From contig JAKJFV010000050.1 in assembly GCA_022704725.1 (NCBI GenBank), forward strand, positions 3,493 to 8,711: a stretch of DNA of 5,219 nt, read 5' to 3'. The position numbers were made by a program, and so were the translations under genes. Numbering within the stretch: position 1 is the stretch's first letter; every line of letters starts with the position of its first letter. This DNA is from Spirochaetota bacterium (lineage in GTDB: Bacteria > Spirochaetota > Spirochaetia > Treponematales > Treponemataceae). Under the pieces are notes generated by a model. That model was not told the origin of the DNA. It searched no databases and saw nothing but the letters and a program-made list of their open reading frames with translations. Positions 1-5,219 of this stretch are shown piece by piece.

Positions 1-109
1 TCATACGGGCGGCATTAAAATCATTAGCTTCTTTTTTATTAAGGTAAATTCCGACAATACCGCATTCTTCATGAAGTTTGTCAAAATCCATATTACAGAT
101 GTTTTCCAT
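1..109 (-). CDS. purF: Amidophosphoribosyltransferase (PurF), N-terminal fragment cut by the window edge
   Basis: PurF carries out the first committed step of purine synthesis, using glutamine to convert PRPP to phosphoribosylamine in the cytoplasm. Only 36 codons are visible, with no stop before the left edge. The product reads MENICNMDFDKL and then HEECGIVGIY, which matches the N-terminus of PurF. In this family a short propeptide is removed so that the Cys of the E-C-G-(I/V)-(V/F)-G-I motif becomes the N-terminal nucleophile of the glutaminase domain. Here that Cys is residue 16, implying a 15-residue propeptide. The ATG at 107-109 is chosen because GGGGGA (114-119) sits 4 bases upstream. 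The second ATG (89-91) has no such site. The gene follows purC after 71 bases on the same strand, and a putative terminator hairpin lies in that gap. The phosphoribosyltransferase domain and any iron-sulfur ligands lie outside the window. The assignment rests on this short but characteristic motif. Confidence 0.88.
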   Translation of the reverse strand, partial: MENICNMDFDKLHEECGIVGIYLNKKEANDFNAARM

Positions 110-120
110 TTTGTCCCCCG

Positions 121-165
121 AAAAGAAAAAAAGCTCTGCACATCCGGACTGCGGAGGACAGAACT
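121..165 (-). terminator. Putative intrinsic terminator or attenuator between purC and purF
   Basis: Read on the minus strand, AGTTCTG (165-159) can pair with CAGAGCT (138-132), giving 7 base pairs with one G-U. An inner stem TCCG (155-152) pairs with CGGA (146-143) around a 5-base loop, separated from the outer stem by a small internal loop. The outer stem runs directly into a U-rich tract (131-121, six T, one C, four T). This is the form of a Rho-independent terminator, but it sits inside an apparent operon just before the purF ribosome binding site. It could reduce or condition purF expression, or mark the end of a purEC transcript. The fold was judged by eye, with no energy calculation. 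Confidence 0.55.
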
Positions 166-180
166 TTATTTTCCCTTACT

Positions 181-909
181 TTACTTTTTTGTTATCCGGT
201 TAAGGATTTCCACGTAGGCTTCCTTAACATTCCCCATATCACGTCTAAAACGGTCTTTATCCAATTTTTCGTTTGTTTTAGCGTCCCAAAACCGGCAGGT
301 ATCAGGCGAAATTTCATCAGCAAGAATGATATTACCCTCTGAATCCTTTCCAAATTCCAGTTTAAAATCTATAAGTTTAATTCCAAGATCTAAAAAGAAC
401 GATTTTAATATTTCATTAATTTTAGAAGTAATATCATAAATTGTTTTTAATTCATCCCAGGTTGCAGCTCCAATAGCGACAGCATGATAATCGTTAATGA
501 GAGGATCACCAAGAGAATCATCCTTATATGAAATTTCAAAAATTGTGGTCTTTAAAGCACTGCCTTCGGGAATACCAAGTCTCTTGCTGAAAGAGCCGGC
601 TGCTACATTGCGTACAATAACTTCGAGCGGAACAATTGAAACCTTTTTGCACAGAACCTCACGCTCAGAAAGCTGTTTAACAAAGTGAGTTGGGATTCCT
701 TTGGCACCGAGCATTTCAAAAAGAGAGTTTGAAATTGTATTGTTCATAACACCCTTATTATCAATTGTACCCTTTTTTTCACCGTTAAAAGCGGTTGCAG
801 AATCCTTATATTCCATGATAACTAAAGAAGGATCGTTTGTTGCAAATACTTTTTTTGCTTTTCCTTCATACATGTGTTCTTTTTTTTCAACTTTTTCAAT
901 GTCAATCAT
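181..909 (-). CDS. purC: Phosphoribosylaminoimidazole-succinocarboxamide synthase (SAICAR synthetase, PurC)
   Basis: PurC joins CAIR and aspartate with ATP hydrolysis to make SAICAR in de novo purine synthesis; it is a soluble cytoplasmic enzyme. The 242-residue product has the usual length of the bacterial single-domain form. The N-terminal ATP-binding stretch YEGKAKKVF is at 14-22. The first family signature, VPLEVIVRNVAAGS, is at 93-106, and the second, LIDFKLEFG, at 179-187. The ADEISPDTCRFWD block is at 197-209, so all key regions look intact. The start at 907-909 lies in an ATGA overlap with the purE stop. GGGAG (917-921) lies 7 bases upstream of the start, inside the purE coding sequence. 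This suggests translational coupling to purE and a single purEC transcript. An internal Met at residue 13 is closer to the minimal family start but would bring no better ribosome binding site. The terminator-like hairpin before purF begins 15 bases past the stop codon. Confidence 0.96.
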   Translation of the reverse strand: MIDIEKVEKKEHMYEGKAKKVFATNDPSLVIMEYKDSATAFNGEKKGTIDNKGVMNNTISNSLFEMLGAKGIPTHFVKQLSEREVLCKKVSIVPLEVIVRNVAAGSFSKRLGIPEGSALKTTIFEISYKDDSLGDPLINDYHAVAIGAATWDELKTIYDITSKINEILKSFFLDLGIKLIDFKLEFGKDSEGNIILADEISPDTCRFWDAKTNEKLDKDRFRRDMGNVKEAYVEILNRITKK

Positions 910-1403
910 AGAGTGACTCCCATACCGCCGTTTTCGGCTGCCTCTTGGGCAAGTTTTTTTCTAAAATCTTTGAGTTTCGTGCGAAGCTCAGGATATTTAA
1001 CTGCAAGTATTTCTACTGCCAAATATGCTGCATTTGCGGCATTATTTATACCGACTGTAGCAACAGGAATTTGTTTAGGCATCTGTACGATTGAATATAA
1101 TGCATCAACGCCGGCTAATCCGTTTGAACCGTTTGTTATGCATTCAAGAGGAACACCTATTACCGGGAGTACAGAATGAGAAGCAATAACACCTGGAAGA
1201 TGAGCCGCTAAACCGGCTCCTGCAATTATAACTTCACAGCCGTCATTTTCAATTTCAATAAGTTGTTGTTTTAATAGATCACCGGAGCGGTGAGCAGACA
1301 GGATGAAGGCGCGGTAGTCCACACCGAAATCCGCAAGAACAGAACTTGCCTTTTTCATGGTCTCAGTATCAGATTTTGATCCGAAAAAGATTGCTACTTT
1401 CAT
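906..1403 (-). CDS. purE: N5-carboxyaminoimidazole ribonucleotide mutase, class I type (PurE)
   Basis: PurE moves or adds the carboxyl group that gives 4-carboxyaminoimidazole ribonucleotide (CAIR), the substrate of the adjacent PurC. The 165-residue product has the phosphate-binding GSKSD (8-12), SAHR (36-39, with the catalytic His38), AGAGLAAHLPG (61-71) and LYSIVQMP (102-109). The second His in HLPG and the SIVQMP block fit class I PurE, which normally works with PurK on N5-CAIR. Class II AIR carboxylases, as described for Treponema denticola and animals, have AGRSN-type sequence at that place. No purK is visible here. Compared with E. coli PurE from memory, the loop between VP (84-85) and GVD (98-100) has about five extra residues (LECITNGSNGLA). 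SAHRS replaces the usual SAHRTP. No Shine-Dalgarno sequence precedes the ATG at 1401-1403; a strong promoter match places the transcription start at or beside the ATG. The gene appears to be the first of the operon. Confidence 0.95.
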   Translation of the reverse strand: MKVAIFFGSKSDTETMKKASSVLADFGVDYRAFILSAHRSGDLLKQQLIEIENDGCEVIIAGAGLAAHLPGVIASHSVLPVIGVPLECITNGSNGLAGVDALYSIVQMPKQIPVATVGINNAANAAYLAVEILAVKYPELRTKLKDFRKKLAQEAAENGGMGVTL

Positions 1404-1409
1404 TTACAG

Positions 1410-1438
1410 ACAATAGCATTTTTACATCATTTTATCAA
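1410..1438 (-). promoter_or_regulatory. Candidate promoter of the purE-purC operon (extended -10)
   Basis: On the minus strand, TTGATA (1438-1433) matches five of six bases of the -35 consensus. It is followed by exactly 17 bases and then TATTGT (1415-1410), a four-of-six -10 match preceded by TGC (1418-1416), an extended -10 element. Only six bases separate the -10 box from the purE ATG, so the expected start of transcription is the A of the ATG or one base before it. This predicts a leaderless purE message, in line with the absence of a Shine-Dalgarno sequence. It is a sequence match only. The main alternative would be a more distant promoter near the palindrome at 1465-1482. Confidence 0.5.
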
Positions 1439-1464
1439 GAGGTTAATGCCCTTCTGTCTCAATG

Positions 1465-1482
1465 TACACTATATATTGTGTA
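1465..1482. promoter_or_regulatory. 18-base near-perfect palindrome, candidate operator
   Basis: TACACTATATATTGTGTA has 5-base arms TACAC/GTGTA and a self-complementary ATATAT core. Only the pair at the sixth position from each end mismatches. It lies between the divergent purE and nudC genes, 26 bases upstream of the purE -35 box, a reasonable site for a dimeric regulator. A T6-G-A7 tract (1483-1496) directly adjoins it and may be a bent segment. I cannot match it to a known PurR, NrtR, NiaR or Rex site, so the regulator is unknown. AT-rich sequence produces such palindromes by chance, which limits confidence. Confidence 0.35.
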
Positions 1483-1593
1483 TTTTTTGAAAAAAACATG
1501 AAAAAAGCAGTAGTAAAGAACGCAGCTTCAACAGTCCTAAACAGGATGATTCTCACGGCAAAAAATTGAAATTAATAAGAAGAGCTTTTTTCT

Positions 1594-1622
1594 TTGCAAA
1601 ATATCACAACCCATGGTATTCT
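1594..1622 (+). promoter_or_regulatory. Candidate promoter of nudC (extended -10)
   Basis: TTGCAA (1594-1599) matches four of six -35 bases. After 17 bases comes TATTCT (1617-1622), a four-of-six -10 match preceded by TGG (1614-1616), an extended -10 element. The ATG at 1629 starts 7 bases after the -10 box, the same geometry seen at purE. If real, nudC is also transcribed without a leader and starts at 1629 rather than at the upstream TTG at 1566. Each hexamer match is modest, so this is weaker than the purE promoter. Confidence 0.35.
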
Positions 1623-1628
1623 ATATTT

Positions 1629-2408
1629 ATGCCGATGATTACAACCAGAGCAGGAGATTTTTATCCTCTGCATTTATTATTTAAAAATGCCTCACTTTTG
1701 GTAGATGAAAAAACAGAAGATCTGCCTGATGATCAGACTATTTCTAAATGCCTTGAACACCTGCTCGTAAAAGACTGGTTCTCCGAGCCCGAACACGCCT
1801 ACACAGCGCTTCTTCTTGAAGAAAATGCTCCGGCACCTGCAGGTTATAAGTTTATACCATTAAGAGCTCTCTTTGACGAAGAAAGACCTTATTCCCAAAA
1901 AGCAGCAAGAGCTCACGCCCTATTGTGCTGGAGATCCAGAACTCACTTTTGTTCCGCCTGCGGCGCTCCTTTACAGGACGATAAATTTGAAACAGCAAGA
2001 AGCTGTATGATGTGTTCTGAGCAGTTTTTCCCAACCATTGCACCTGCTGTCATCGTCTTAATTGAAAAAGAAGGCTCTGTACTCTTAGCACGCCACAGCC
2101 AGAAAAATACCGATGTATATACCTGTCTTGCAGGATACGTTGAACACGGTGAATCTGCAGAAGAAGCTGTTGCACGCGAAGTAAAAGAGGAAGTCGGTAT
2201 TACTATTCAAAACATACGTTATATAACAAGCCAAAGCTGGCCCTTTCCTGATCAGCTGATGCTTGCTTACAAGGCTGAATATAAGGAAGGAAGCTTTCAT
2301 CTGCAGGCTGATGAAATAGATGAGGTTAAGTGGTTCACACGCGATAATCTTCCCTCTATTCCAAAGCCGGGCTCTGTGGCTCATAAACTGATAATGGGTT
2401 TAATTTAG
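1629..2408 (+). CDS. nudC: NAD(H) pyrophosphatase / NAD-cap decapping Nudix hydrolase (NudC)
   Basis: NudC hydrolyses NAD(H) to NMN(H) and AMP and, in E. coli, removes NAD caps from RNA. From the ATG at 1629 the product has 259 residues, close to the 257 of E. coli NudC. A poorly conserved N-terminal domain is followed by a four-Cys zinc ribbon (CSAC at 108-111, CMMC at 126-129). The Nudix box runs from Gly169 to Ile191, with REVKEEVGI at its end (catalytic Glu184, Glu187, Glu188). The NudC-specific SQPWPFPxS motif is present as SQSWPFPDQ (201-209), with two changes. The frame is open upstream to a TTG at 1566, which would add 21 residues. That start lacks a ribosome binding site, and the ATG fits both the family length and the promoter candidate. 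No Shine-Dalgarno sequence is visible for either start. The gene is monocistronic as far as can be seen, divergent from purE and convergent with the helicase-nuclease gene. Confidence 0.9.
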   Translation: MPMITTRAGDFYPLHLLFKNASLLVDEKTEDLPDDQTISKCLEHLLVKDWFSEPEHAYTALLLEENAPAPAGYKFIPLRALFDEERPYSQKAARAHALLCWRSRTHFCSACGAPLQDDKFETARSCMMCSEQFFPTIAPAVIVLIEKEGSVLLARHSQKNTDVYTCLAGYVEHGESAEEAVAREVKEEVGITIQNIRYITSQSWPFPDQLMLAYKAEYKEGSFHLQADEIDEVKWFTRDNLPSIPKPGSVAHKLIMGLI

Positions 2409-2410
2409 TC

Positions 2411-2529
2411 CGCAGATTTCGCAGATGCACACAGATGTTAGGGTAAAGCAAGGAAGACGGGGAGAATAATACTTACCACGGGTCCTTCGGACACACAGAC
2501 GCCTGCGGCGGCACAGATGAGCACAGAAA
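2411..2529. repeat. Degenerate C(G/A)CAGATG intergenic repeats with two small GC hairpins
   Basis: The convergent spacer after nudC holds CGCAGAT at 2411 and 2420, CACAGATG at 2430, CACAGACG at 2494, CACAGATG at 2512 and CACAGAAA at 2522. Spacing within the clusters is 9, 10, 18 and 10 bases, close to the helical repeat. Between the clusters lie two GC hairpins: GTCC-TTC-GGAC (2482-2492) and CGCC-TGC-GGCG (2500-2510). The block has no open frame of note and is more GC-rich than its surroundings. I recall similar CGCAGATTTCGCAGATG strings as dispersed intergenic repeats in several bacteria, including treponemes, but cannot search here. The hairpins might help end nudC transcription, although no plus-strand U-tract follows them. 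Confidence 0.55.
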
Positions 2530-2554
2530 AAAAAGAAGGATTAAAAAAGACTTC
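2527..2554 (-). terminator. Weak terminator candidate after the helicase-nuclease gene
   Basis: On the minus strand, starting 3 bases after the stop codon, GAAG (2554-2551) can pair with CTTC (2538-2535) across a 12-base loop. Eight consecutive T (2534-2527) follow directly. The U-tract is good, but the 4-base stem with a large AT-rich loop is poor. Termination may therefore depend on Rho or on the GC hairpins further along (2510-2482). Confidence 0.25.
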
Positions 2555-2557
2555 GAT

Positions 2558-5219
2558 TTATTCTTTATAATTCGTAAAAGACTTTAGTAAATTGTAAAAT
2601 GAATGAGGCCTATACGTATAGAAGCTTTCTTCATCTACAAAAACAAAGTCAAATTCTACTTCTTTTTGAATTTTGTTAATATCTTCACACCATTGCTTCA
2701 ATCGCTTCATTTTAAGGGGAACATCCAAGTCTTCCAGCCCTTTTGTTTCGACTAGAACAACCTTTTTAGTCGTAACCTTAACGATAAAATCCGGATAATA
2801 ATTCGAAGGGAATCCGTCCTTGTTGATGTAGTCAATTGTAAAATGGACTGCCAAAAAGTTTTTTGCATAAGAAATAATATCTTCACAGTTTTCGAGGAAG
2901 GCTGCAAAATCTAATTCAAGGCGGCTGTCTCCAATTATTTTATTAAAAATAGATTTTCTCGGTATTAAAAACCCCTGATCTTTTGCAATAAAAGGACGGG
3001 TTTTTCTCAAATTAATATAGTCTCTAATTTCTGCATCACCCTTATCTTGTACAGTAAGTTCATTAATGCTTTTTTTAAAGCTTTCTATAATTGTTTTTGA
3101 AGCTTGAATTTCAGAAAGATTTCTTAATGTATTAAGATTATCAATGTCGGTAGATACTGTAAATAAGTAATTGGAGATAAAGTCTTTAACTTTACCATAT
3201 AGAATATCGTATCCGCTCACGAGACGAAGATCCTTCATGATTATCTGTGTAAAGTATCCGATAACACTTCTATAATCGGTAACGGCAGTGGCATCCAGTT
3301 TTGTTACATGATTGATTTCATTGGTAGTAATATCTTTAAAAACTATCTCTCGTTTTTGTTCTTCAGAAAACTCTAAATATTCAACTTTTTGATGATTAAA
3401 GGAAGAAGGGTCCAGATGTGACAGATTTTTGTATTCACGGTATGTTCTAGGACTGAGAATTGGAATTTTTATATCCAGTATATCAATATCCTTTTTGGGG
3501 TTATTTGTATCAATTTCAACAATAATCGGTGCTTTTGGAGCTGTTCCGAGTCCCATTGGTTTTCGTTCCAGCTCAACACCTTCACTTTGAATTGACTCAA
3601 CAAAGTCCATGAAAGCATCGGTTCCAACAATACTTACGTATTCTTCTATATCGGTTCCAAAGTACATACGCCGCAATCCGCGTCCAAGAGTTTGTTCGGG
3701 TAAAATATTGCTTTTTGAAGAATATGCCCTTAGACCTACAATAGTAGTAACATTTCGGACATCCCAGCCCTCTTTAAGCATTAGAACAGATACTATTACC
3801 TTATAGGGACTGTCCCAACTGTCAAGTTTATTTGCCTGTTCCCGCAAACGCTCAAGTTCTTCTTTTGTCTTACCAGTGACCGTTTCAGAAACTTCCCCGC
3901 TTTGGTTGGTATGAATAGTCATAACTGCATTTTTAAATTCCGGAAAACCAGATTCCAAGTATTCAGCTACCTCATCACAGTTTTTTGTATCATCGGTCAT
4001 AATAAAGAGAATAGCTTTCTTACCCAATTTTTCATGTTCAAAATAGACCTTTCTCCATTCTTCTACTCCCAGATTTATATAGTCCCCATATCGTTCAGTG
4101 AAGAGTGAGCTTTGGCGTTCTGCCAGTTTAGCACGGCTTGCACTATCCGGCAGTACCGGATGTTTTACAACATTTTGAGAAATTGCTTCTACAAGGGGAT
4201 AATCAGAAATTGTTTGAACAAAAATTGCGCCGTTATTATGTTTGGGTGTTGCGGTTACATCAATTTGCAGTGAAAGGAATTTATCCTTTTGAAGAAGTTT
4301 ATTATGAATGTCTAGAATGGACTTAAACCATGCAAGCTTAGAATCATGTATATGGTGCGCTTCATCATTAAGCACAACAAGTTCATCAATATCCCTAACT
4401 ATCTGACCTAAGTCAACTTTTGAATCGGTGGTTTTCCCTGTAGGCTTTTTACCCAAAAAGTAGTCCATTGTATTTTCAGATTCGTACAAAGACTCAGAGG
4501 TATCTGATGAATATACGCGATGAATATTTGTCAAAAAAATGTTTCCTGTTTTTCTTACTATGGACACATCATCCTGAATATGCAGGGTAAGCTGAAAATC
4601 GTCCTGCCAATTTTGCCCGTCAAAACCATTATCTGGCAGTATGGGATCTTCAAAAAATATTTTTAAGCCGTCAAAATCATTGCGAATACGGTCAAGAACG
4701 ATTATATTCGGAGCTATAATTAAAAAGTTTCTGGCTAATTCTGAATCTTCTTCATAAGTTTTATGAAAATATGCCCATGCTAGAAGAAGGCTTAAAACTT
4801 TAGTTTTTCCGCTTCCTGTTGCCATTTTAATAACAAATCTTCTCCAATCTTCATCAAACATTCCTGCAGAAACAGCCTTTGAAGAATCATAACGAAGCAG
4901 ATCGAATTTATCCTTTACTTTTACTACATCATAAAGGTAGATAACAGTTTCTACCGCTTCTCTCTGGGCGTAATAATACTTAAAAGGTACAACTATCCCG
5001 CCGGATTTTGGTATAAGATGCTCAGTTTTAAACCACCAGTTAAGAAGCGATATGCTTGTACCACTTGCGCCTGTGTAGCCTTGTTCTCTCCAAGAATGAA
5101 TTTCTTTACGCAGTGAATTCACCAAAGGAGGAAGCAATTTCTCATAACTGGAATCACGTAATGCTTCATCAGCTGGAAACCAGCGGATTTCAGGATGTAA
5201 TATATCATAGGGGGAAGAC
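2558..5219 (-). CDS. Type III restriction (Res)-like SF2 helicase with C-terminal PD-(D/E)XK nuclease, 5' end beyond the window
   Basis: This looks like the restriction subunit of a type III-like system: an ATP-driven DNA translocase joined to an endonuclease that would cut foreign DNA. Numbering from Leu1 (codon 5135-5137), the motifs are Walker A ATGSGKT (106-112), motif Ia LIIAPNIIVLDR (139-150), DEAH (258-261), TATP (295-298), motif IV around ILFIMTDDT (376-384), EGWD (456-459) and QTLGRGLRR (482-490). A nuclease follows, with Glu741 in LELDFAAFLE, Asp783 in YYPDF and ETKG (797-800). All catalytic residues of both activities appear intact. The frame stays open for 27 more codons to the right edge, including HPEIRWFPADEALR, which I recall as conserved in such proteins. 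The TTG at 5137 is therefore internal and the true start lies outside. The related family is about 1000 residues, so roughly 100 may be missing; PGAP may call it a BPTD_3080-family endonuclease. No methyltransferase is visible downstream, and any partner should lie upstream beyond the edge. Confidence 0.88.
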   Translation of the reverse strand, partial: SSPYDILHPEIRWFPADEALRDSSYEKLLPPLVNSLRKEIHSWREQGYTGASGTSISLLNWWFKTEHLIPKSGGIVVPFKYYYAQREAVETVIYLYDVVKVKDKFDLLRYDSSKAVSAGMFDEDWRRFVIKMATGSGKTKVLSLLLAWAYFHKTYEEDSELARNFLIIAPNIIVLDRIRNDFDGLKIFFEDPILPDNGFDGQNWQDDFQLTLHIQDDVSIVRKTGNIFLTNIHRVYSSDTSESLYESENTMDYFLGKKPTGKTTDSKVDLGQIVRDIDELVVLNDEAHHIHDSKLAWFKSILDIHNKLLQKDKFLSLQIDVTATPKHNNGAIFVQTISDYPLVEAISQNVVKHPVLPDSASRAKLAERQSSLFTERYGDYINLGVEEWRKVYFEHEKLGKKAILFIMTDDTKNCDEVAEYLESGFPEFKNAVMTIHTNQSGEVSETVTGKTKEELERLREQANKLDSWDSPYKVIVSVLMLKEGWDVRNVTTIVGLRAYSSKSNILPEQTLGRGLRRMYFGTDIEEYVSIVGTDAFMDFVESIQSEGVELERKPMGLGTAPKAPIIVEIDTNNPKKDIDILDIKIPILSPRTYREYKNLSHLDPSSFNHQKVEYLEFSEEQKREIVFKDITTNEINHVTKLDATAVTDYRSVIGYFTQIIMKDLRLVSGYDILYGKVKDFISNYLFTVSTDIDNLNTLRNLSEIQASKTIIESFKKSINELTVQDKGDAEIRDYINLRKTRPFIAKDQGFLIPRKSIFNKIIGDSRLELDFAAFLENCEDIISYAKNFLAVHFTIDYINKDGFPSNYYPDFIVKVTTKKVVLVETKGLEDLDVPLKMKRLKQWCEDINKIQKEVEFDFVFVDEESFYTYRPHSFYNLLKSFTNYKE

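Noticed and set aside
89..91. Second ATG as the purF start
   Set aside because: It lacks a Shine-Dalgarno sequence, while the first ATG (107-109) has GGGGGA just upstream.
497..1179. Plus-strand open frames opposite purC and purE
   Set aside because: They are antisense shadows of well-identified genes, with low-complexity products rich in Phe and Ser, no recognisable motif and no ribosome binding site.
1566..1628. TTG start giving a 280-residue NudC
   Set aside because: No ribosome binding site precedes it, the extra 21 residues exceed the usual family length, and the ATG at 1629 fits both a promoter candidate and the E. coli length.
1852..2384. Minus-strand open frames opposite nudC
   Set aside because: They overlap the NudC zinc ribbon and Nudix coding sequence in antisense and show no family features.
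2411..2529. CRISPR array or iteron origin
   Set aside because: The repeats are only 7-8 bases, degenerate, and unevenly spaced across the two clusters, with no cas or replication initiator gene nearby.
3609..4326. Plus-strand open frames opposite the helicase gene
   Set aside because: They are short antisense frames within a clearly coding helicase region, with no recognisable product.

Overview
The window is AT-rich bacterial DNA with two unrelated functional blocks. The left block (about 1-1403, all on the minus strand) is the start of a de novo purine biosynthesis operon in the order purE, purC, purF. PurE and PurC are complete and overlap by 4 bases. PurF is cut by the left edge after 36 codons. 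The order purE-purC-purF is the one common in Firmicutes. A spirochaete of the Treponema type is my best guess for the host, based on base composition, weak or absent Shine-Dalgarno sequences and a CGCAGATG-type intergenic repeat. No rRNA or other phylogenetic marker is present, so the host is only a guess.

The middle (1404-2408) is a divergent intergenic region followed by nudC on the plus strand, an NAD(H) pyrophosphatase / NAD-cap decapping Nudix hydrolase. The divergent region carries an 18-base near-perfect palindrome and an extended -10 type promoter candidate for each gene. Both promoters would place the transcription start at or next to the ATG, so purE and nudC may both be leaderless. 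A hairpin with a U-tract lies between purC and purF. It looks like an intrinsic terminator or attenuator, and it contains a UCCUCC stretch that could pair with the purF ribosome binding site.

The right block (2558 to the right edge, minus strand) is a large SF2 helicase plus C-terminal PD-(D/E)XK nuclease protein of the type III restriction (Res) class. Its reading frame stays open through the right edge, so the first apparent start (TTG at 5137) is not the real N-terminus. The cognate methyltransferase or other defence partners, if any, would lie beyond the right edge. Between nudC and this gene is a 149-base convergent spacer with degenerate C(G/A)CAGATG repeats and two small GC hairpins.

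No tRNA, rRNA, CRISPR array, insertion sequence or origin is visible. The most notable items are the putative attenuator before purF, the mirrored leaderless promoter geometry, and the edge-truncated restriction-type helicase-nuclease.
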